Assembly (NCBI RefSeq): GCF_024436055.1
Contig: NZ_JANFNH010000062.1
Coordinates: forward strand, 1-38,362
DNA: 38,362 bases
Source of the DNA: Streptantibioticus rubrisoli
Lineage (GTDB): Bacteria; Actinomycetota; Actinomycetes; Streptomycetales; Streptomycetaceae
Direction of reading: 5' to 3'
Both the position numbers and the translations under genes were made by a program. The notes below the pieces were generated by a model. That model was not told the origin of the DNA, ran no database searches, and worked only from the letters and a program-made list of their open reading frames with translations. Shown here piece by piece: positions 18,706-25,930 of this stretch (position 1 is its first letter; each line of letters begins with the position of its first letter).

Positions 18706-19521
18706 TCAGGCCAGCAGTTCGCCCTCGATGACGGTGACGGCGTGGCCGGTGAGCAGGGTGCGGTCACCGTGGAGTGCGGTGCGCACCAGGCCGGTACGGG
18801 CGGACGCCTGCAGGCCGGTCAGTTCGGTGCGGCCGAGCCGGGCGGACCAGAACGGGGCGAGCGCGGTGTGCGCGCTGCCGGTGACCGGGTCCTCGGGGAT
18901 GCCCACGGCCGGGCCGAAGAACCGGGAGACGAAGTCGTAGCCGCCGCTTGGTTCCCGCGCGGCGGCGGTGACGATCACGCCGCGGTGGTCGAGCCGCCCG
19001 ATGGCCGCGAGGTCCGGGGCCAGCTCGCGCACCGCCTGTTCGTCGGGCAACTCGACCAGCAGGTCTCCGGTGTTCCGTCCGGTGTCGTACGCGCCGAGCA
19101 CCGGCGCGCCCAGGGCCTGCGGCAGTGCGCTGGGCGGCGCCACCTCGGTGAGCTGGGCGGTGGGGAAGTCCAACGTGATCGCCCCGTCGTCGGCGGGCGC
19201 GGCGCGCAGCACACCGCTGCGGGTGGTGAAGCTGATGGTGCCGGTCGCGCCGCCGGTGCCGAGCAGGACGTGCGCCGTCGCGAGGGTGGCGTGACCGCAC
19301 ATGTCGACCTCGGTCGCCGGGGTGAACCAGCGCAGCGCCCAGTCGGCCGGTGCGCCGGGCGGCAGCGGATGGGCGAAGGCGGTCTCCGACAGGTTGACCT
19401 CGGCGGCCACCCGCCGCATGCGGTCCTCGTCCGGGAAGCCCTCGGCGCCCAGCAGTACGACACCGGCGGGGTTGCCCGCGAACGGGCGGGCGGTGAAGGC
19501 GTCAACGATGCGGATCTTCAT
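18706..19521 (-). CDS. PhzF family isomerase/epimerase
   Basis: The 271-residue protein has the two-domain diaminopimelate-epimerase-like fold of PhzF. The catalytic glutamate is E46 in NLSETAFAH, preceded by the family motif FAGNPAGVV (14-22). CGHATLATAHVL lies in the first half, and DPVTGSAHTALAPFW in the second half. In phenazine producers PhzF isomerises DHHA, but most family members, like this one with no phz neighbours, have unknown substrates. ATG 19521 gives the conserved MKIRIVDAFT start. There is no Shine-Dalgarno sequence, but TACCGT ends 8 bases before the ATG on this strand, which suggests a leaderless transcript. Confidence 0.9.
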   Translation of the reverse strand: MKIRIVDAFTARPFAGNPAGVVLLGAEGFPDEDRMRRVAAEVNLSETAFAHPLPPGAPADWALRWFTPATEVDMCGHATLATAHVLLGTGGATGTISFTTRSGVLRAAPADDGAITLDFPTAQLTEVAPPSALPQALGAPVLGAYDTGRNTGDLLVELPDEQAVRELAPDLAAIGRLDHRGVIVTAAAREPSGGYDFVSRFFGPAVGIPEDPVTGSAHTALAPFWSARLGRTELTGLQASARTGLVRTALHGDRTLLTGHAVTVIEGELLA

Positions 19522-19607
19522 GATCGCGACGGTATCCGGCGAGCATGCCCGCTGGACACGGCCAATTCGCGGAACCTGGCACCGGGGCCTTGCCGTGCGA
19601 CAGTCAC

Positions 19608-19697
19608 CGATATATCGTTGAAGCATCGCGACAGATCAACGAACGATCTGCGCTCCGCGTGCGCGAACCGCGCACGTCAGCACACCCATCGATATGG
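19608..19697. promoter_or_regulatory. CGATAT-containing palindromes between phzF and padR
   Basis: CGATATATCG (19608-19617) is a perfect 10-bp palindrome. A second related site CCATCGATATGG (19686-19697) shares CGATAT and lies 26 bases before the padR start. PadR-family repressors commonly bind AT-rich ATAT-type dyads in their own promoters, so these are candidate operators for PadR, possibly also affecting phzF. Confidence 0.45.
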
Positions 19698-19723
19698 AAA
19701 TCGACACGGAAAGGAGCGCGACC

Positions 19724-20350
19724 ATGCGTTCCCACGGATACGGACACGGACACGGACGAGAGCGCCGCGGCCCGGGCGGCCAGGACTGGCCGCACGGCGC
19801 CGAGGGCTACGAGCAGCGGCGGGCGGCGTTCGGCCCCTTCGGGCCGCCGTTCGGCGGTGGGCCATGGGGTCATGGCCGAGGGCGCGGCGGCCCGCGCGGC
19901 AGGGCGCGGCGCGGTGACGTACGGGCGTCGATCCTGGCGCTGCTCAAGGACCGCCCGATGCACGGCTACGAGATGATCCAGGAGATCGGCGAGCGCAGCG
20001 GCGGCGCCTGGAAGCCGAGCCCCGGCTCGGTCTACCCGACGCTGCAGCTCCTAGAGGACGAGGGCTTGATCGCCAGCGCCAGTGAGGGCGGCAAGAAGCT
20101 GTTCACGCTCACCGAGGCGGGCCGCGCCGAGGCCGAGGGCGGCCCGGAGGCACCCTGGGAGGAGGCCGGACGCGGCATCGACTGGGAGGCGATGAACGAG
20201 ATCAGGCAGGCGGGCTTCGGCCTGGTCGAGGCCTTCCGCCAGGTCTGGGCGACCGGCACCCCCGCCCAACGCGAGAAGGCGATGGCGGTCGTCAACGAGG
20301 CCCGCAAGAAGCTGTACCTGATCCTTGCGGACGAGCCCTCCGACGAGTAG
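19724..20350 (+). CDS. PadR-family transcriptional regulator
   Basis: The 208-residue protein opens with a His/Gly/Arg-rich tail (residues 1-62, e.g. HGYGHGHGRERRG), then the PadR winged helix (about 65-135) with RASILALLKDRPMHGYEMIQ-type residues, SGGAWKPSPGSVYPTLQLLEDEGLI-type residues and GKKLFTLTEAG, then a C-terminal dimerisation helix pair. The His-rich tail could bind a metal, which is inference. The ATG at 19724 has AAGGAG nine bases upstream, better than the ATG at 19694. It should be autoregulated through the upstream ATAT palindromes. No transporter target is adjacent, unlike many padR genes. Confidence 0.9.
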   Translation: MRSHGYGHGHGRERRGPGGQDWPHGAEGYEQRRAAFGPFGPPFGGGPWGHGRGRGGPRGRARRGDVRASILALLKDRPMHGYEMIQEIGERSGGAWKPSPGSVYPTLQLLEDEGLIASASEGGKKLFTLTEAGRAEAEGGPEAPWEEAGRGIDWEAMNEIRQAGFGLVEAFRQVWATGTPAQREKAMAVVNEARKKLYLILADEPSDE

Positions 20351-20366
20351 GCGAGTAGCCGAAACC

Positions 20367-20398
20367 GCGGTCCTGGTGGACTACTCCACCAGGACCGC
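20367..20398. terminator. Perfect 14-bp hairpin terminator, padR / SRPBCC
   Basis: Arms 20367-20380 and 20385-20398 match perfectly around the loop CTAC. The right arm is the last codons of the leftward SRPBCC gene, whose stop codon begins in the loop. It terminates padR 17 bases after its stop. Confidence 0.85.
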
Positions 20399-20809
20399 AA
20401 GTTCGCGCAGGCTCTCGTTCAAGGCGGTGGTCGCCGAGTCCTTGAGCCTGCCCGCCATCAACGTCACCGCGGCGCCGGTGAAACCGCCCACGACGCGCAC
20501 CGTCGTCTCGTCGCCGTCGGGCACCAGCTCGTAGCGCATGGCGAGGCCCACGCCCATCGGCCCGGTGCCGGTGGTGGACAGGGCGCGTTCGGGCGCCAAC
20601 TCGGCCACCGTCCAGGTGACTTCGGCGGGGAAGCCCATCAGTTTCATGTTCTCCACGTACACCGCGCCGACCGCCAACGGGTCCGGCCCGCCCTTGGGGA
20701 AGCCGTTGTGCGTGGCGTTCCACCGCCCGTACGCGGCGAAGTCGGTGAGCTGCCGCCAAACGCGTGCTGCCGGAGCCGCGATGCGGGCCTCCGCGGTGAC
20801 CTCGGCCAT
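20381..20809 (-). CDS. SRPBCC-superfamily (polyketide cyclase/CoxG-like) protein
   Basis: The 142-residue protein has the helix-grip fold pattern of SRPBCC proteins: EVTAEARIAAPAARVWRQLTDF at the N-terminus, YGRWNATHNGF, WTVAELAPERALSTTG in the middle and a long C-terminal helix ending in LKDSATTALNESLRELAVLV. These proteins bind small hydrophobic ligands. The ligand here is unknown. ATG 20809 was chosen; GTG 20818 is an alternative start adding three residues. The final codons double as one arm of the shared terminator. Confidence 0.82.
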   Translation of the reverse strand: MAEVTAEARIAAPAARVWRQLTDFAAYGRWNATHNGFPKGGPDPLAVGAVYVENMKLMGFPAEVTWTVAELAPERALSTTGTGPMGVGLAMRYELVPDGDETTVRVVGGFTGAAVTLMAGRLKDSATTALNESLRELAVLVE

Positions 20810-20972
20810 GGTGACCACCCTGCGTCCCTGGGGTGCCGCGGCGGATCGCGGCAGCGGTGTCGCGGAACGTAGCCGCTCGGCTGCGAATACTCAATACTGA
20901 TGAAGCGTCAGGAACGCTCGTTTCGCGGTGTGACAGGATCAGGGAGTCGCACCGGCGTTCAGGAGGACGAGG

Positions 20973-21659
20973 GTGGAGTACCAAGTGTTGCGCGAACGGT
21001 TGTGCCGCACGCCGGCGCTGGCCGGACCGCTGCCCGGGTTCGACCCGCGGAACGCGCCGCCGGAGCCCGGCCCGCTCTTCGCCCACTGGCTCGCCGACGC
21101 CCTGGACGACGGCGTACCGGAACCGCATGTGATGACGCTCAGCACGGCTGACCCGGCCGGACGCCCGTCCTCCCGGGTGTTGATGCTGCGCGGCTTCCAA
21201 CTCGACGCGGGCCGACTGGACTTCGTCTTCGCCAGCGAGGCCGCCAGCCGCAAGGGCCGGGAACTGGGCGCCAACCCGTACGCGGCGCTCAACTGGTACT
21301 GGCCACGGCACGGCCGCCAGATCCGGGCCACCGGACGGGTCACGGCACTCGACCGGCGCGCCGCGCGCGAGGACTTCCTCGGGCGCGGCGAACCGTCCCG
21401 GATCGCCGGGTTCACCGGCCTGATGAGCGCCCAACTCCCCGGCACCGACCCGTACCCGGAGTACCAGCGGGCCCGGGTCCGCGCCCGCGAGATCATCGCC
21501 GCGGACCCGCAGGCCGTACCGGAGGGGCACACGGTCTACGCGCTGCGCGCCGACGAGGCCGAGTTCTTCCAGGGCGACAGCGGCCCCGACCGGTTCCACC
21601 GCAGGCTGCGGTACGCGCGCGACGGTGAGCGGTGGACGCGCGGCATGCTGTGGCCGTGA
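20973..21659 (+). CDS. Pyridoxamine 5'-phosphate oxidase (PdxH/PhzG-like)
   Basis: The 228-residue flavoprotein has the full PNPOx layout: EPHVMTLSTADPAGRPSSRVLMLRGF at the FMN site (about 49-74), SRKGRELGANPYAALNWYWP in the middle, a long insertion with SAQLPG, and the C-terminal dimerisation part ending RYARDGERWTRGMLWP. Classical PdxH has SRMVLLK and ends in RLAP. Here the lysine is arginine and the end is MLWP, so it may be a PhzG-like oxidase acting on another substrate rather than the housekeeping vitamin B6 enzyme. GTG 20973 follows AGGAGG. A hairpin lies 48 bases after the stop. Confidence 0.85.
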   Translation: MEYQVLRERLCRTPALAGPLPGFDPRNAPPEPGPLFAHWLADALDDGVPEPHVMTLSTADPAGRPSSRVLMLRGFQLDAGRLDFVFASEAASRKGRELGANPYAALNWYWPRHGRQIRATGRVTALDRRAAREDFLGRGEPSRIAGFTGLMSAQLPGTDPYPEYQRARVRAREIIAADPQAVPEGHTVYALRADEAEFFQGDSGPDRFHRRLRYARDGERWTRGMLWP

Positions 21660-21707
21660 CCACCGCCACAGCCCGACTCGCCTCATGCGCGCCCGGACGA
21701 CGGAAAT

Positions 21708-21725
21708 CTCCTCCCTGAGGAGGAG
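21708..21725 (+). terminator. Hairpin after the PdxH-like gene
   Basis: CTCCTCC (21708-21714) pairs perfectly with GGAGGAG (21719-21725) around CTGA. It may terminate the oxidase transcript; no T-run follows. Confidence 0.5.
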
Positions 21726-21816
21726 GTGGCGGTCACTCACACCCTTCTTCGGACGGATGGGCAAATGCCTCCCGACGTGGATGCTTGGGGCGCTATGTCC
21801 TGATGGGGTGGGAGTC

Positions 21817-22383
21817 GTGCAAAGCGACACCCGTCCCGGAGACCCCACAAGCGCCAGAAGCGGACCGCAGTTGAGCGTGGAACTGCTGTCGGTGGTCTCC
21901 AGCGCGCGTCGGCGCGCCTCGCGGGACGGGGACCGCCAGATCGACACCGCCCATCTGCTGCACTCGCTGCTGGAGTCCGACCCCAGGGCGCGCGAGGCGC
22001 TCGCCGCGGGCAGCGCCGACGGATCCGCGCGGGTCGCCCGGGTGCTGGCGTACCTGGTGCAACGCACCATCGGCTACGGCATGCAGTGGCGCGGCACCGT
22101 CGAGGACTCCGGCGCCCTGCCGGTGCTGGCCAAGGACGCCGCACCGGGCTGCAGTCCGTCCGCCGCCGCCGTGCTGGACGAGGCGGCGCACCGCGCGATG
22201 GCCCGCGGCGCTGCCGCCGCCGACGGGGTCGACCTGCTGGCCGCCCTCGCCGCCGACCCCGAGTGCCGGGCCGTGGAGGTGCTGCGGGCCGCCGGGTTCG
22301 ACGCCGCACGGCTGGCCGCCGCCTTGCCCGGGCGCGGCACCGCGCGGGGGCACCTGGATGACGGGCCGACCGTCGCGTGCTGA
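21817..22383 (+). CDS. Stand-alone Clp N-domain protein
   Basis: The 188-residue protein consists of two Clp-N repeats and no ATPase. The first has LSVELLSVVSSARRRA with DRQIDTAHLLHSLLES (about 13-50), the second SAAAVLDEAAHRAMARGAAA with GVDLLAALAADPECRAVEVL (about 110-160). In ClpA and ClpC this domain binds adaptors and substrates. Lone copies (as in ClpS-like partners and MecA-type systems) could act as decoys or adaptors, but the role of this family is unknown. The GTG at 21817 was chosen as the start of the conserved part; GGGAG lies close upstream. The next gene begins 12 bases after the stop. Confidence 0.8.
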   Translation: MQSDTRPGDPTSARSGPQLSVELLSVVSSARRRASRDGDRQIDTAHLLHSLLESDPRAREALAAGSADGSARVARVLAYLVQRTIGYGMQWRGTVEDSGALPVLAKDAAPGCSPSAAAVLDEAAHRAMARGAAAADGVDLLAALAADPECRAVEVLRAAGFDAARLAAALPGRGTARGHLDDGPTVAC

Positions 22384-22395
22384 CATGATGACCCG

Positions 22396-23391
22396 ATGCA
22401 AGGGATATCGGGGACGCCGACGCGAAGATCCGGCCTGCTGCCCGCGTTGACCTCGGCCCTCGCCTTCGGCGGGTCGGGCGTCGCGGCCAAGCCGTTGATC
22501 GAGGCCGGGCTCGCCCCGCTGCACGTGGTGTGGCTCAGGGCCGCCGGTGCCGCGCTCGTCATGCTCCCGGTGGCGCTGCGCCACCGCCACGCGCTGCGCC
22601 GCCGCCCCGGAGTGCTGTTCGGTTTCGGCCTGTTGGCCGTCGCGGGCGTACAGGCCTGCTACTTCGCCGCGCTGTCCCGGATCCCGGTAGGCGTCGCGCT
22701 GCTCGTGGAGTACCTGGCGCCCGCGCTGGTGCTGGGCTGGGTGCGGTTCGTGCAGCGGCGGTCGGTGAGCCGGTCGGCGGCGGTCGGCGTGGTGCTCGCG
22801 GTGCTGGGCCTGGGCGCGGTGGTCGAGGTGTGGCACGGACTCAGCTTCGACCCGCTCGGACTGTTGCTCGCGCTGGGCGCCGCGTGCTGCCAGGTCGGCT
22901 ACTTCGTCCTGTCCGACCACGGCAGCGACGGCGACGACCCCGTCGATCCGCTGGCGGTCATCGCCTTCGGGCTGCTGATCGGCGCGGCGCTGCTCACCGC
23001 GCTGTCCCGGCCCTGGCAGATGGACTGGCACGTGCTGACCCGCCAGGCCGCGCTCGGTGACAAGTCGGTGCCCGCGATCCTGCTGCTGGCATGGCTGGTG
23101 CTGGTGGCGACCGTGGTCGCCTACCTGACCGGGGTGCTGTCCATCCGCCGGTTGTCCCCGCAGGTGGCGGGCGTGGTGGCCTGCCTGGAGGCGGTGGTCG
23201 CCACCGTACTGGCGTGGTTCCTGCTCGGCGAGAAGCTGGGCGGCTGGCAACTCGCCGGCGGCGCCGCGGTGTTGGCCGGGGCGTTCATCGCGCAGACCGC
23301 CACACCGAAGGCCGCGACCGACGCCGTCGCCGGATCATCGCCGGATCCGACCCGTGACCAGGGGTTGTCCGACAGCGCGAACCGCGCCTAA
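22396..23391 (+). CDS. EamA/DMT-family transporter (first)
   Basis: The 331-residue protein has ten predicted membrane helices arranged as two EamA repeats (about 15-145 and 155-295), starting LTSALAFGGSGVAAKPLI and ending WFLLGEKLGGWQLAGGAAVL. Such carriers export amino acids or other metabolites; the substrate cannot be read from sequence. The ATG at 22396 has no Shine-Dalgarno sequence; CATGAT ends 6 bases before it, so a leaderless start is possible, otherwise translation follows from the upstream Clp-N gene. Its TAA stop is part of the -10 element of the next transcript. Confidence 0.87.
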   Translation: MQGISGTPTRRSGLLPALTSALAFGGSGVAAKPLIEAGLAPLHVVWLRAAGAALVMLPVALRHRHALRRRPGVLFGFGLLAVAGVQACYFAALSRIPVGVALLVEYLAPALVLGWVRFVQRRSVSRSAAVGVVLAVLGLGAVVEVWHGLSFDPLGLLLALGAACCQVGYFVLSDHGSDGDDPVDPLAVIAFGLLIGAALLTALSRPWQMDWHVLTRQAALGDKSVPAILLLAWLVLVATVVAYLTGVLSIRRLSPQVAGVVACLEAVVATVLAWFLLGEKLGGWQLAGGAAVLAGAFIAQTATPKAATDAVAGSSPDPTRDQGLSDSANRA

Positions 23392-23394
23392 GGT
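23365..23394 (+). promoter_or_regulatory. Promoter overlapping the end of the first EamA gene
   Basis: TTGTCC (23365-23370) and TAAGGT (23389-23394) are 18 bases apart. The TAA of the -10 is the stop codon of the upstream gene. Transcription should start at about 23401-23402, on the first base of the short leader ORF. Confidence 0.6.
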
Positions 23395-23401
23395 GACGAT
23401 C

Positions 23402-23437
23402 ATGCACCAGACAGTTCTCCCGCCTCCCGCCGCCTAG
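23402..23437 (+). CDS. Candidate leader peptide MHQTVLPPPAA
   Basis: This 11-codon ORF (ATG 23402, TAG 23435-23437) lies between two EamA genes. A -10 element ends 7 bases before the ATG, so it can be translated as a leaderless mRNA, and AAGGTGA at 23390-23396 could also act as a ribosome-binding site if transcription starts further up. It carries three consecutive prolines, the classic sequence on which ribosomes slow or stall without EF-P. Codons for V and L (GTT CTC) plus the next C form GTTCTCC, the exact complement of the downstream gene's SD region. The peptide is inferred, not proven. Confidence 0.55.
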   Translation: MHQTVLPPPAA

Positions 23438-23548
23438 CGCGGGCGGCGAGGCCACGGAAGACCGGCTCGCAGGTCATGGACCTGACCGAGCGGGTCGTCG
23501 CCGTCCGCACCGGACCACGCGACCACCCTGACTCTTCCGTTGGAGAAC
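23414..23548 (+). promoter_or_regulatory. Structured attenuator-like leader of the second EamA gene
   Basis: GTTCTCC (23414-23420) in the leader ORF is complementary over 7 bases to GGAGAAC (23542-23548), the SD of the transporter. In between are three hairpins: 23423-23451 (CCTC and GCCGCC against GGCGGC and GAGG, with the uORF stop in the loop), 23470-23484 (CAGGTC-ATG-GACCTG) and 23493-23524 (GGTCG/CGACC enclosing GTCCG/CGGAC). A ribosome paused on the prolines would cover the anti-SD segment and free the SD. The layout is seen in the sequence; the mechanism is inferred. Confidence 0.5.
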
Positions 23549-23552
23549 ACCC

Positions 23553-24536
23553 GTGTCACGCACTTCCCGTCCGCTGCCCGTCGGGCGCGGACTGCTCTAC
23601 GTGGCCTGCGCCGCGATCGCCTGGGGAACCGCGGGCGCCGCGGCCGCCCTGCTCTACCGGACCGGCGGCTTCGGCCCCGTCACCTTGTCCTTCTGGCGCT
23701 ACGTCGGCGGCCTGGCGATGCTGCTGCCGGTACGGGCGATCGGCCGCCAACGCCGTACGGCGGCCCGGCATCCTCGACCGGCCATCCGCCGCATCCTGGT
23801 CACCGGCATCGGGCTGACCGTCTTCCAGACCGCGTACTTCGCCGCGGTGCAGTCCACCGGCCTCGCGGTCGGCACCGTGGTCACGCTCGGCGCCAGCCCG
23901 GTGCTGATCGCCCTCGGCGCGCGCGTGACCCTGGGTGAACGCCTCGGCGGGGCCGGGGCGTTGGCGGTGCTCGGCGCCTTCGCCGGTCTCGCCGTACTGC
24001 TGCTCGGCGGCGCGGGCCGCGAAGGCGGCGCGGTGCGCCCGGTGGGCGTCGGCTGGGCGCTGCTGTCGGCCGCGGGCTATGCCTGCATCACCCTGCACAC
24101 CCGCTGGACCGGCCGGCGGGGCGGTGCCACTGATCCGCTGACCACCACGATGTGGGCGTTCGCCGTCGGCGCCGTCTGCCTGCTGCCGTTCGCCGCCATG
24201 CAGGGCCTCTGGCCGCGGGTAGCGGATCTCGGCGGCGCGCTGCTGCTGCTCGGCTACCTGGCCACGGTGCCCACGGCGCTCGCCTACGCGCTGTACTTCG
24301 CCGGCGCCGCGGTCATACGGGCGGCCACCGCCTCGGTCATCACCCTGATCGAACCGGTGGCAGCCGGGGTGATCGCCGTCGTACTGCTCGGTGAACACCT
24401 CACGGTGCCGACGGTGTTGGGCACCGTCATCCTGATCGGCGCGGTGGCCGCCCTGGCGGTATCCGAAACCCGCGGCAGCCGCACCGACCGGGTGGTGCAC
24501 CGGGGCAGCCACCAGGAGCGGCGCGTCAGCTCGTAG
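23553..24536 (+). CDS. EamA/DMT-family transporter (second)
   Basis: The 327-residue carrier has ten predicted helices in two EamA repeats, with [20 protein letters not shown] at the start of helix 1, [20 protein letters not shown]-type residues in the second repeat and [21 protein letters not shown] near the end. It is similar in layout to the first EamA protein but is separated from it by 161 bases of structured leader, so it is probably expressed independently. The GTG at 23553 has GGAGA six bases upstream, and that SD is complementary to a segment in the leader ORF. The substrate is unknown; a metabolite or drug efflux role is typical of the family. Confidence 0.88.
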   Translation: MSRTSRPLPVGRGLLYVACAAIAWGTAGAAAALLYRTGGFGPVTLSFWRYVGGLAMLLPVRAIGRQRRTAARHPRPAIRRILVTGIGLTVFQTAYFAAVQSTGLAVGTVVTLGASPVLIALGARVTLGERLGGAGALAVLGAFAGLAVLLLGGAGREGGAVRPVGVGWALLSAAGYACITLHTRWTGRRGGATDPLTTTMWAFAVGAVCLLPFAAMQGLWPRVADLGGALLLLGYLATVPTALAYALYFAGAAVIRAATASVITLIEPVAAGVIAVVLLGEHLTVPTVLGTVILIGAVAALAVSETRGSRTDRVVHRGSHQERRVSS

Positions 24537-24578
24537 CGGCGCCGGGGCAACGGCAGCCGACCCGCGACGCGTTCACGA

Positions 24579-25226
24579 TCACGTGGCGTCATCGTTGGCG
24601 GCGAGACGGCGCAACAGGTGTGCTCGGGCGGCCGCGTCGTGGCCGCCGGAGCGCTCCACCAGCAGACCGCTGATCCGCCGCCGCACGGACCGCGGTTTGT
24701 TGCCGCCGTACTTGAACTTGGCCCGCACCTCGGTGACTTCCAGCCGTAGCCCGCGGATCGCGGGGAGCATCCGGCCGAACGGCGGCTGGTCGGGCGCGAC
24801 CTCGGCGTGGTCGCCGTTCGGCTGGAAGTGCGCCAACTGCCGGTGCAGCAGTTCGGCCTTCTGCCGCGGGTCGTCCACGATGTGGGCGGCGCACACCAGT
24901 TGGACGGCCGCGTAGTAGCTGGTCGGCACACCGTGCTCGGGCGGGGTGCCGTCCGGTGCCTGCCACGGGCCGGGGATGAAGGTGTAGTCGTCGACCACGC
25001 TGAGCGTCACGCGCGGGTTGGCTGTGAGGGCCGACCAGATCGGATTGGGCCGGGCGAGATGCGTCACCGCCTCGGCGCGCTCGGGGTCGTACGCGAAGTG
25101 CAGCGGCTGGACGAACGGCGGTTCGCCGTCGCGGCCGTTGACGGCGAGCTGGCCGAAGTCATGGTCGCCGAGCCAGCGTTGCCACTCGCCGTCGTCGAGG
25201 GCCGCGTCCCACGGGTGGATGAGCAT
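24579..25226 (-). CDS. PaiB-like FMN-binding family protein
   Basis: The 215-residue protein belongs to the PaiB/FMN_bind_2 split-barrel family often labelled negative transcriptional regulator. Visible are the start MLIHPWDAALDDGEWQRWL, FAYDPERAEAVTHLARPNPIW, the SVVDDYTFIPGPW strand, GVPTSYYAAVQLVC and GLRLEVTEVRAKFKYGGNK-type residues near the end. DNA binding by this family is not well supported and an FMN- or haem-linked enzyme role is equally possible. The ATG at 25226 follows GGAGGG. It lies 8 bases after the upstream gene of the same operon, divergent from the MocR regulator. Confidence 0.83.
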   Translation of the reverse strand: MLIHPWDAALDDGEWQRWLGDHDFGQLAVNGRDGEPPFVQPLHFAYDPERAEAVTHLARPNPIWSALTANPRVTLSVVDDYTFIPGPWQAPDGTPPEHGVPTSYYAAVQLVCAAHIVDDPRQKAELLHRQLAHFQPNGDHAEVAPDQPPFGRMLPAIRGLRLEVTEVRAKFKYGGNKPRSVRRRISGLLVERSGGHDAAARAHLLRRLAANDDAT

Positions 25227-25234
25227 CGGCCCTC

Positions 25235-25894
25235 CTACCGGGTGGCGAGGTAGCCGGGTACGGGGATCGACGGGTCCAGGTCCTCGGCCGGAATCGGCGC
25301 GCCGTAGCCGCGGGTGACCGGCAGCACACCGCTCCAGTGGGGCAGTTCCAGGTCCTCGGGGTCGTCGTTGGGACCGCCGGTGCGGACCTTGGCCGACACC
25401 TCGGCCAGGTCGAGGCGGAGCACGGCGGTGGCGGCCAGCTCCTTGGCGTTGGCGCGCCGCGAGTCGTCGGCGCGCCCCGGCACGATGTGGTTGACCAGCG
25501 CGTCCAGTGCCTCGGCGCGCTCGGCCGGGTCGGTCACCTGGCGGGCCGTGCCGTGCACCACCACCGAGCGGTAGTTGATCGAGTGGTGGAACGCCGAGCG
25601 GGCCAGCACGATCCCGTCCACATGCGTGACCGTGAGGCAGACCGGCAGCCCCTCGTCCTGCCGGGCACCGCGCAGCGCGGGAGAACCGGTGGAACCGTGC
25701 GCGTACAGGCGCTCGCCGACCCGGGCGTAGAGGGTGGGCAGCACCACCGGCGCGCCGTCGCGCACGAAGCCCAGATGGCAGACGTACCCCTCGTCCAGTA
25801 TCGCGTGCACCGTCTCCCGGTCCCACGAAGCGCGCTCCGGACTGCGGGTGGGCACCGTGCGGTCGGTCCGCTGGTACGAGATGGTGGACGCCAT
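25235..25894 (-). CDS. Pyridoxamine 5'-phosphate oxidase family protein
   Basis: The 219-residue split-barrel flavoprotein has ILDEGYVCHLGFVRDGAPVVLPTLYARVGERLYAHGS-type residues in its first half, FHHSINYRSVVVHGTARQV in the middle and EVSAKVRTGGPNDDPEDL-type residues towards the C-terminus. This is the layout of the flavin- or F420-binding nitroimidazole-reductase-like proteins next to many MocR genes. The substrate is unknown. ATG 25894 was chosen because AAGGAGA is eight bases upstream; the GTG at 25912 would overlap the operator palindrome. It forms an operon with the PaiB-like gene and shares a divergent promoter with the MocR gene. Confidence 0.85.
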   Translation of the reverse strand: MASTISYQRTDRTVPTRSPERASWDRETVHAILDEGYVCHLGFVRDGAPVVLPTLYARVGERLYAHGSTGSPALRGARQDEGLPVCLTVTHVDGIVLARSAFHHSINYRSVVVHGTARQVTDPAERAEALDALVNHIVPGRADDSRRANAKELAATAVLRLDLAEVSAKVRTGGPNDDPEDLELPHWSGVLPVTRGYGAPIPAEDLDPSIPVPGYLATR

Positions 25895-25907
25895 TATGCC
25901 TCTCCTT

Positions 25908-25919
25908 TGCACTAGTGCA
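25908..25919. promoter_or_regulatory. Operator-like palindrome TGCACTAGTGCA
   Basis: A perfect 12-bp palindrome sits in the 36-base gap between the oxidase and MocR starts. CATAAT at 25918-25923 overlaps it and can be the -10 of the MocR gene; its complement CATTAT-like sequence can serve the other direction. MocR is the obvious candidate binder. Confidence 0.6.
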
Positions 25920-25930
25920 TAATGTTGTTT

